Under the pieces are notes generated by a model, which was not told where the DNA came from, ran no database searches, and worked only from the letters and a program-made list of their open reading frames with translations. Below, one piece after another: positions 55,271 to 64,000 of a stretch of 64,000 nucleotides of DNA. The DNA is from Tausonia pullulans (Eukaryota; Basidiomycota; Tremellomycetes; Cystofilobasidiales; Mrakiaceae), in the NCBI GenBank assembly GCA_951802195.1, contig OX637634.1, positions 434,001 through 498,000 on the forward strand, read 5' to 3'. The translations under genes and the position numbers were made by a program. Every line of letters starts with the position of its first letter. Position 1 is the stretch's first letter.

Positions 55271-58200
55271 ATGTCTTCCACGTACTCCGACGACTTTGGA
55301 GATGAATATTGTTTCGACGAAGCCTCGCTAGCCCAGATTGACCTCCTTTGCGAGCGAGTCTTCTCCCCCGGTCGGTCAGGATCTCCTCCGGCAACAGCAG
55401 CGACGCTTCCTGTGTCTCCTCCACCGCCATCCTTTGGGCTTCCGAACGACGAACAACCTCTCGCTGGCCCCTCAGGGCTCAACCTAGTCGCAGCTAACGG
55501 CCACTCTCCATTTATGGACCAACGCAGCAGCTCGACACAGTCTGTCAGCGATGTGCGTCGCTCGTTGCCTCTGGTGGTGACTGTCGACGCTCCTCCAACC
55601 GTAGGCGCGTCCTCCTTGTCTTCCCCGCTGGCTCCTCGTTCACCTCTGCGGCACCTCGAGATCGCTCTCGAGATGGAGCACCGAGCGGATAAGAGCCTTG
55701 AGGTTGAGGAGGGGGACAGCGATCTGTTGAGTTCGATTGGGGAAGACGAGAAGGAGCACGGGATGGACGTCGACGGGGACGCGTCAGGCTCGGACAGGGA
55801 CAAGAGCTGGATGAGCGAGAGTATCATTGAAGAGTGAGTTTCTCTTCTTCCGAATGATCGCTTATAGGAGTAGGCAGGGTATATTCGGTAGCACTTGTAG
55901 TATTTCGCCCCTGAAGGATTCTGTAGCGCCTCACCTCTTTGAATTGACACTTCTTTATATCCTCCGCAGACCCATCTATGCCAGCCTCTTCGCCGAATTC
56001 AAGCGCGGCGTCGGTCGCTTCTCTATCACGGATCTCACAGCTCCCGTTTGGTGCGAGGTTCAGTACGACTAGTGGGTGCTCCCTCCCCGCCATCGAACTC
56101 GCGCCCACGGACTAACCGAGATTTGCCACAGTGGGCTTCGCAGTCAGCGCTACCTTCCCCCCGAGCATCGCCCTGAGACGTTTAAATCAAGGATGGGTAG
56201 AGTGATCAAGCCGGACCGTGTGGCAGCGGCGTCGAACGACATGACTCTCAAGTGCGTCCCCATCTTCGGACATTGAAGTCAGCTCTCTTTGACGAGCCAT
56301 CACACAAAGACAAGGAACAAAGGTCCACGACGTGTTGGAGAAAGAGATTCACCCGGTCAAGATTCATGTCAAGGCAGAAACGAAGGAGGAGATCTGGGCT
56401 CTTCGAGTGAGTCTAATATACGGCATTGACGTCGCCAGGACCGCGGCTGACCATGTGCATCCGGCAGATCCTCGATATGCTGGCCTCTCTGGAATCACTT
56501 ATGGTCGGAGGTACTTGTCGAGAGATGCGTGTAATGGGGTGCGTCCGCGACTTCTGCCAGGTCTGTTGTCATCCCCCCTCCTCATTGACCGTTTGGCGCA
56601 TGCTGCAGGTTCATCCAGGGTTTCTTTGTGACGGGAATCATTGTGAGTGAATGTTACGGACTCTGCGGTAGCACCGAAGCCCACAAACTGACATTCCAGA
56701 CAGGACGAGATTCGGCGACAAGTGATACCAGGTCTAGAAGCATCACTGGCATCGTCATCCAAGGGCCTTAAGGCCCCTTCCAAAAAAAAGGCCCCGCCTC
56801 CGTCTCAGTCCAACAAGATAACGAGCTACTTTGAAAGGCCTCTGTCTTCAGTCCGTCCCCGGCCCGTGACGCCAACCCACACACTCCACATCAGCGACAC
56901 CAAGACGCGCCAGGTTAAGTCACTGCCTCCCGAAAGCGCCAGTCTCGCAGGTATGCCTTGGTTCCATTCGAAGGCCCAGACCTGAGCAGAGCCTGACACG
57001 TGTCGTTGCCTCTCCCTTAGGCAAGCTCCAAGTCCAAGCGTACAAGTTCCTTCTCGACACCCTTCTCCTCCCACGATCCGCCCCTGAGGCCTTCCCATTT
57101 CACATGCTCTACGAGCATATCGGTCTCAACCCCTGTGTCTCGCTCTCAGCCCACTTTCGCGCCCAGGCATGGGTCCTGATCAAGGGCAACGCGCTACAGA
57201 TTGCCGACTTTTGGTCTAAGGACGATGAGCTCACGCTCGAGATGCTTGTGGATGCCTGGGACGAATCCGTCGCTCGGCTGAGGATCGATCGCCACGCCGG
57301 TGTGAATGAGACGCTTGAGCTCGTTTATCGACTGAGGGAGAGGGGTAACCTTGAACTGGCGCGGTCCTCGTCCAAGAAAGGACCAGGTAAGAGGAAGGGG
57401 AAGAGGAAGTTCAGTCTGGCCGCGGAGCATGAGGATGGCTCTGCGTCCGCCTCGACGATGCCGTGGCAGGGATCAGAGACTTCAGAGCGGGAACTGCTCG
57501 AGGGGACGACCGCCGAGCTGCAGAGAACAATCTTGGCCTCCCTTGGTCTAGCTGGAGGATCAGACGAAGGCCACGACGGCGAGCAGGACGTCGAGGACGC
57601 CGAGCTGGCCAGGGCGATCGCGGCGAGCCTCCAGCCAGTCTCGACGACATCGGACACAATAGACCTCGAGGGTGCTCAACCCCGAGATCTTTCTCCACCA
57701 ATGATACCTCCTCGACTTGCTCCTCCTGCTCCGGACGACCAACCTCTCCAAGAAGACGAACCTCTCTTACCTCCGGCATCCGACCCTCTCGTCATTTCTT
57801 CTACGCCGCCGTCTCCCAGCGTGCCAGTTTTAATCCCCCTGGCCGTCGCTTCTCCACCTCTTACCGACTCTCAGGCGGCCACCCACTTATCTACTCCTGC
57901 CACCATCACCAGTCCCTCATCATCACCAACGAGCATTTTCCTTGCCAAAAACGAGCCCGCTTTACCATTATCGTCCGTCGTGATCCCCCCTCCTCCTACG
58001 CCCGCCTCGCCTCTCCCTCCTCCGCCTCCCTTCACCAAGGAGTCGCTTCTGAAGCTCAAACTCCCCGAGCTCAAGCGCATGTGCTACGACTGCCAGCTTC
58101 CCGCCTGGGGTCGTAAGATCGACATCGCCTCGCGCCTCATCAAGTCCCTTCAACCACCACTACCGCCAGCGATAGCCTCGTCATCCCCAATATCTGCGCC

Positions 58201-58671
58201 AGCTACCGCTTCTGCCTTGACGCAGCAGCAGCAGCAGTCTTCACCTGCTACGACGGCATCGGCGGACCCACTCCCAGCTGCCTCCTCCTCTGCTGCCCAC
58301 CCGATCGCCTTCACACCGCTGAAGTCTGGCGACATCATTGGCATCCGGCAGGTTAAGTACGACCACACGGCGCTCCTCGCCCATCTCGAGGACATCCTCG
58401 ATTTCTGGCTTGGCCAGCGCGCTCCGAGGGGAGTCAGCATGATGGAGACGGCCAAATGCGATTGTGAGTCGCCCTCTCTCTCTCTCTCTCTCTCTCTCTC
58501 GTGTGTTTTCTTGGCTGATGATCAACTCCGGCGACAGGGTGCGAGTTCAAAGACGGGTGCGAATGGCGGGAGAGCCAAGCGTTGAAGCTCACTGAAGAGA
58601 TGAGGGCGAGGAAGCTGCAAGAGAGGGCAGCGAGCAACCTTGGGGAACCTGGAGCGGAGACGAGAAGGTGA
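55271..58671 (+). CDS. EXO5: Exonuclease V (Exo5/DEM1) with added PIP-like, UIM and SAP segments
   Basis: Iron-sulphur single-strand DNA exonuclease of the PD-(D/E)XK fold, acting in genome or mitochondrial DNA maintenance. Nine exons (55271-55833, 55970-56071, 56132-56251, 56310-56406, 56468-56538, 56609-56642, 56704-56950, 57021-58463, 58538-58671) give 936 residues; human EXO5 has 373. Core motifs: SITDLTAPVWCEVQYDYGL (first cluster Cys), GTKVHDVLEKEIHPV, FVTGIIDEI, ISDTKTR, LQVQAYKFLLD, and CDWCEFKDGC with the last three Cys, its first codons split by an intron. Additions: SNKITSYF near 364 (PIP-box-like), DAELARAIAASLQ near 603 (a ubiquitin-interacting motif, with a weaker one near 574), a long Pro-rich linker, and a SAP-like helix pair near 750-790 (LLKLKLPELKRMCYD). 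Confidence 0.9.
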
Positions 58672-59252
58672 TGCTTTGAATATGATTGAGGAGACGCTTT
58701 TTTTTTTTGTTCTTGTAGCACAACGGAGATATGTGAGGAGGATGCAAGGGCTTTGGGGAGGAGAGCGAGCGAGAAGAGAGAAAACACAGGCTGGGTGAGT
58801 GGGGTGTTTATGGACAGATGATGGATGGATTGCATGGAAAAAGAAAGGGAACGGGCTAGAATGCTAAAGGGGGAGAAAAAAAAAAGTAACGAGGCACGGC
58901 AAGCCGCACGTTCAGAGACTGATGATGCAAGTGTAGGAGAAGAGAAGTCGTCATCGGATGAGACGGGAGCGTCTCAAAAGCAAGGCAAGGCAGGATGAGC
59001 GACGTAAATGGACAAGTGAGGAGGCAGTTGAGGTAGTGCGAGTGAGTTAGGCAGCGCGGGAAGAGGAGAGGGGATTGTGGTAACGCAAGCAGGGGAAAGA
59101 GAGAACGGGAGATGATGATGCGATGCTAAGGGAAGAGAGGGGTTCATGCTAAGGGCTGGGTCAGGCGAGGCAGGGTTGAGAATAAGATGATGAACAGATG
59201 CTAGAGGAGAGAGGTTGAGGACGATTGTGGCAAGATAAGGGAGGCGAGGGTG
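58672..59252. other. Convergent 3' region
   Basis: Between the ends of EXO5 and the HTH regulator. Purine-rich, no gene seen. Confidence 0.5.
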
Positions 59253-62200
59253 CTAGGCGAGGTGCGCGTAAGAAGAGACGGTCGTATAGACGGGTCCGTC
59301 GACGACGTCAGGGTCCTTGAACTCGTACATGGGTGCAGCAGGATATCCGGCGCCGTCGACCTGGTAGTGCTGCTGTTGCTGGTACTGTTGCGGCTGATGG
59401 GTAAGCTGCTGATGATGATAGTGGTGGCGTCCACTCGAGAGCTCGTGAGAGTACATCTGCTGTTGCTGGTGTAAGTGCTGGTATTGCCTGACGCTATGCG
59501 TTGGCGAGGCTTGCTGCGCGTGCTGCCCAGGGGTGAGGCGGACAGCGCCAGCGCCGTTGGCACCAAGCTGCTGACCGTAGCCACCACCTCCGCCGCGAAT
59601 CGAAGCAGGCGAACCAGAATACGCCGAGCCTAGGTGCGAGTTTGCCGACGTCTGGGCCGCGTACGAGGATGGAGTACGGACCATCGAGGACGAGTGGGCC
59701 GTTGAGGTTGAGTCGGTCCGGCGGTGGCTGATCTGCCACCCGTACGCAGCGCTATCCTCGACCGCAGATGGAGGAGGTCCGACAGGCTGCCAGCCCGAGG
59801 GGTCCGTTGGGGAGGGGGTCGCGGTAAAGCCGGGAAGGCCGCCCTCATGCGCGGCATGGTGTTGGGGACGATGATGGTGAGCCGGCGTGGCGTACGGCTG
59901 GTAAGGGGCATCCTCGGAAGTCGGGATGTAGCTCTCCCCCCAGCCAAAGGTCGTAGTCGTCTCCTCATACGCAGGTTGGACAGGGATTTGGTGCGCATGG
60001 GCCGATTGCTGGTGGTGGTGGTGAGAGGGAAGCTGCTGCGGCTGGCTTGGGGTGAAGGGCGACATGAGCTTCGACGGGACCATACGAAGTGTGCCGTGTG
60101 TGTGCGAGGGGACTGGTGGTTGCCGAACGGCCGCCGAGACAGCGTGGTAGGGCGAGCCGAGGGAGGACGGCGTCCCAGGAGCGTACGGGCTCGCCGCTCC
60201 GCTCTCAGCAGTCTTCGGCGAGGGGCCACCCGACGAAGCCTCCCTCATCGACGCGGGCGTGAACGTTAGCGACGCTCCGGAACGAGACCGGTTCCTCGTC
60301 GTCCGCTGGCGAGACGATGAAGAAGCGATGGATGCTGGGGATCCGCCGCTGACGCTGACGGAGGGGGCGGGCGAAGCGAGCGTCGACTGCTCGAGCGCTG
60401 AACCGAGCGTGGCAGAGGGCGAGGCCGGGATGGTGGAACTCGCCGTCGATGTCGAGGAGGGCTCGTCCTCAATTACAGCTGTGAGGCTGCCATAACTGAG
60501 AGACCGACTGAGACGACGCGACCTTCGCGGACGGTTAATTGCCGCAGGAAGAGGCAGGGACGAAGAAGCCATCGCGGACGAAGAAATGCTCTGTATGTGC
60601 GAATACGAAGCGTCCTCCTCGTCTTCGTCCTCATCATCGTCCCGCTCGCCCTCAGCGTCCTCATCGCTGCCGGGGTCGGGATGATCGACTTCCATCATGT
60701 TCTCCGCCATCGTAACCACCGGGGCCTTCTTCTTCTTCTTCAGCCCCTTCGATCCATCAGCAGCAGCCGCCTCGGCCGCCGCAAACGCCGGCGTCGGCGG
60801 GGCCGGCGTATCCTTGAGGCCGTGCCTCGTGCGGAACTTGGAGACCCAGCCAGGGGAAGCCTTGAACTTGGTCTTGGGTGGGAGGACCCGCTTGGCGAGC
60901 GAGAGAGCCTCCTCTTGGATCTGCTTCTCCGAGGGCGTCCGGCCGAGGTTGAGGATTCGCTGAACCCAGTCGGCCATTGGCTTTTCGAGCTCAGGGAATT
61001 TATGGTTCCTAGAGGAGGGAGAGAAGAGGATTAGTGACCGCGTGAGGATCATTTGGGGCTGTGCAGAACAGGACTCACGGTCCCCTGCGGACGTCCTTGG
61101 CCTCGGCCGCCTCCGCCTTGCACATCTGGAGATACTCCTCCTCGCTGTTGGCAAGCCATCGCTGCCAGGGAGGGGGGGGGGGGGGGGAAGAATCAGCTCC
61201 GATGCACCTAACGACAAGCAGAGAGACTGAGGATTCACCGCCTTCTCCCCAAGAATCTTGGAAACGGTGCTCCGCTCGACACCGTACGCCCTCGCAATGT
61301 CCTCCTGCTTGCTCTTCGGCCAGAGCGCCTTGAGCTGACACAACTCGCGCTTTTGCTCATCTGAGAGCTTCGACTTAGACTTGCCCGGTCCGGGAGGCCG
61401 AGTGATGAAGTTGTAACTACTTCCGGGCGCAAACGGTGAGTTGTCCTGGTCATCATCTTCGGCCGCTGCTGATGCTCCTTGGAACGGAGAGGGCTTGGCC
61501 GATGACGAGCCGCCACTTTTTGACGTGGATCCGCCAGCGGCGACGGAGGGCGACGGAGCCGCGGAAGATGTAGTTGAGGAGGTCGACGACGACGCGACGC
61601 TCGACACGACCGACGGTTGTCGCGATACGGCCTGCCTCTTCTTTGGCGTCGTCCGCTCATACGGCGAAGCCCGACGGGAGGACCTCGCCGAGGCCATCGA
61701 AAGCGTCGAGTGCGCCGAGGGTGAGGTCGACCGGCTGTAGTTGGAGGTGTACATCGTCGAGGGCGTGCCGGGCATGGACGACGACGCATCGCTGTGGGAT
61801 GACGTCGGGCGAGTCTGCTGCGAGATGGCATGAGAACAAAGGGGGTATGAACACTCCTTCTCCTCACTCTATCGCCAAACCGTCCAACTCGACTGACCAT
61901 CTGCTGAAAGGCAGCAACTCCGTGAGGCGAAGTGGCCGCCTCCTTGGAGGCGACACTTACCTGGCTTTCGGGCCGGTGCATAGTCGGGTGCGTCGACTCC
62001 CAGCCATCGCGAAACGGCGTAGCGAGAGCGCCCATGGACGCGGAACTAAAAAGAAACCAAGCGATATCAAAAGAAGCACCGCGCATGAGCAATTATCTCA
62101 GATCAGGAGAGAGGGAGAACAAAGGAGGAAGACTGAGTCGCGGCGAATGTAGAAGAAGCCGAGGAAGGACGCGACGAAAGTCCTCGCGGCCAAAGGTGAC

Positions 62201-63196
62201 TTTCCGTCCCTCCCCCGCTTTGTGGGTCTTATCTCACCACGCCGCAAAACATGGCTCGGCGCTAGACAGATCGCGACAGGCCACATGCAATATATGGAGA
62301 ATTGATAATGTGACTCACGAGGAAAGCTGCTGTCCTAGGGCTGGCGAGCCTCGCGACGACGACGAAGCCGATGAACGGAGATGGTCCGAGGCGTGCCGGA
62401 AATGATGCGCAGCCGCGGGGCCCCTGACACCCGGGTGCGGCTGCTGCAATTGCTGGTGCATCATTGAATGCTGAGAAAAGTCGAGCGGATCCCGGGCGGC
62501 ATTGAGAGAGTGTGAGCGGTTGTGTTGTTGTACATGGGTGTACGGCTGATCATAGGTCGACGGCGGCTGTGGCGCTGGAGGGGGCGGGGGTGGGAAGGCA
62601 AGGCCGCCGTCCTCATTGCTGCCAGTTGGGTGACTGACGTAGATGGGGGACTGCTGGCCGGAGAAGACAGAGGGGTAGGCAGCCGAGTAGGACGAGAGAT
62701 GGGTAGCAGGCGGCTGAGATGCAAACTGGGGAGGAAACGAACGCGGAGGCAAATGTTAGCTTTCGCATGCCCGATTCACTCCAGCACAATGTCAGTCGGA
62801 TCGCTCGTAGCCCAGGCGCCACCTCCAAGTTGAAGATTGCAATTGACTCAGGCAAGTTGGACAGGCAATTATCCACCTGCAAAGGAAGGGAGAGTGGCGC
62901 CCAAGCCAAAAGCCAAGACAGAGCAAGAGAGAGAGATGGCCACCCACCTGAAGTTCCGGGCCGCTCATCGTGCCTGGCGGAGGGCCGTAATCAAAGGGCG
63001 AGACGACAGTCCGTCCTGCACTTTCTGCCCCTCCTGAAATGGGATCGCCACCTCCTCCTCCGACACCGCCCTCGGGTCCCGCAGCCCACGACACCGGCTG
63101 AGCGGTGTCGGCCCCATTCAACGAATGGTATTCATCGGATGAGTAGCCGGCCGTCGTCGAGACGGGGAGAGAGGCGGGATGGTAGGCGTCGGCCAT
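59253..63196 (-). CDS. CENP-B/pogo-type HTH DNA-binding protein
   Basis: Likely nuclear DNA-binding regulator. Start ATG 63196 (MADAYHPASLPVST). The N-terminal half is disordered and Ser/Pro/Gln/His-rich. A first HTH of the psq type lies at about 61390-61235 (LSDEQKRELCQLKALW, DIARAYGVERSTVSKILGEK), continuing through an intron to RWLANSEEEYLQM. A second, CENP-B/Tc5-type HTH follows (FPELEKPMADWVQRIL, then QIQEEALSLAKRVL, then ASPGWVSKFRTRHGLKD). After that there is no DDE nuclease but an acidic segment, NRPRRSRRLSRSLSYG, and a very Gln/His-rich tail to the TAG at 59253. This is the layout of transcription factors derived from pogo transposases that kept only the DNA-binding half. Exon ends around the N-terminal half are approximate. 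Target sites unknown. Confidence 0.8.
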
Positions 63197-64000
63197 GACT
63201 TGTATGGCGTCATCGAAGTCCAGAAGGAATATCGGATGGGAGGGCACACACAAAGGCGAGCGGGCAAGGGTGGCACCACCGATGGAGGAGGGAGGTAGGA
63301 AAGAGTTCAGGAAAGCAAAAGCGCAACGAAGGTTAATGTGCGATTGTCATTGTACGAGGAGCGTTGGGGATCCAAAGAATGCGAAGATGGGGGGAGGAAG
63401 GAAGGGAGACCATGGTGACGGATGGGTGGAGCGGCGGCGCAGGGAGAGGGAGCACGGTTGACGGCGAGAGCGGCGAGAGGCGAGAACGGGAGCAGAGGGT
63501 GACAGTCAGACGTCAGCATTCCCGACCCTTCAGTCCTTTTCTTTTCCTTCTTCACGTCGTATGTAGCCGAGCCAGAAGATGTGGGCCACGGGCTCTTATA
63601 CACAAGATACAAAGCCCACAAGAGCAAGCCTGGCGCCCAATCAAACTGGCGCTTGGGACGACGAACAAGCGAGCGAGCGAGCGAACGACCGCGGCAGATA
63701 GACCAACGGGATGGCTGGCGCCACGACCTCACAAAGGAGATTTGAGACTCACGTTGCAAGGCCTGGGGTTAGACTATTGAATCTCCTGGAGAGCGCAGCG
63801 ACAAGGACGACCGGGTGTGAGGGAGGCGAGGGGAATCGGACAGCGGCGGCCGGCGATGACGGAAGGTCGAGAAGCGGGAGGGAGGAGAGCGGACGACAAC
63901 GACGTAGACGGACAGGGATGACATGGGCAGACAGGGACGACCACGGTCAGCGCGAAGCTCCCTGACATGATCGACCGTGAGAAGAGAAGGGGGAGAGAGG
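63197..64000. other. 5' region of the HTH regulator
   Basis: Presumed promoter and 5' leader. Purine-rich tracts and scattered GAGC repeats near 63670. No gene recognised. Confidence 0.45.

Overview
This 64 kb window looks like nuclear DNA of a GC-rich basidiomycete fungus. Genes are dense, with many short phase-consistent GT-AG introns (mostly 50-100 nt). The gene set (Mediator MED21, WAPL, calcineurin A, HMG-CoA reductase, Exo5, a USP16/45-type protease) is ordinary fungal housekeeping. Intron density and codon use suggest Pucciniomycotina (a Microbotryomycetes-like red yeast), but that placement is an inference.

Layout. 1-978: 3' part of a vacuolar alkaline phosphatase. 1052-2974 (-): a chimeric gene in which a SIN3-type PAH domain runs in frame into a UBC12-like E2 that lacks the catalytic cysteine. 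3262-5326: tRNA-Lys and tRNA-Tyr facing away from each other around a pile of retroelements. 5783-25415: MED21, WAPL, a disrupted coiled-coil gene, calcineurin A, a SAM methyltransferase, an acidic EF-hand-like protein and a ubiquitin protease. 25416-27808: no convincing gene apart from an F-box-like remnant. 27809-35530: tRNA-Glu, a 4.5 kb LINE with an intact ORF2, several SINEs and two tRNA-Trp genes. 36542-39291: a broken Ty1/copia-type fossil with inverted LTR-like ends. 39954-42447 (-): an amidase. 42972-43497: a solo LTR and a tRNA fossil. 45405-50429: HMG-CoA reductase. 50992-54015: two more tRNA-Trp genes enclosing LINE fragments. 55271-58671: Exo5 with UIM, SAP and PIP-like additions. 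59253-63196 (-): a CENP-B-type HTH regulator.

The main finding is a relation between the tRNA genes and the retroelements. All seven intact tRNA genes (Lys, Tyr, Glu, four identical Trp) have a non-LTR retroelement starting about 69-107 bp upstream of the tRNA 5' end. Every one of these elements points away from its tRNA. Several are stacked, with the most diverged pieces farthest out. The LINE has a UAAUG stop-start overlap between ORF1 and ORF2. SINEs carrying the same 3' tail sit at the same positions and, where readable, have 6-bp target duplications. Together this looks like a basidiomycete LINE/SINE pair that inserts upstream of Pol III genes, analogous to but apparently independent of Dictyostelium TRE5.

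Gene models were read by eye from splice signals, frame continuity and family motifs; no similarity search was run.
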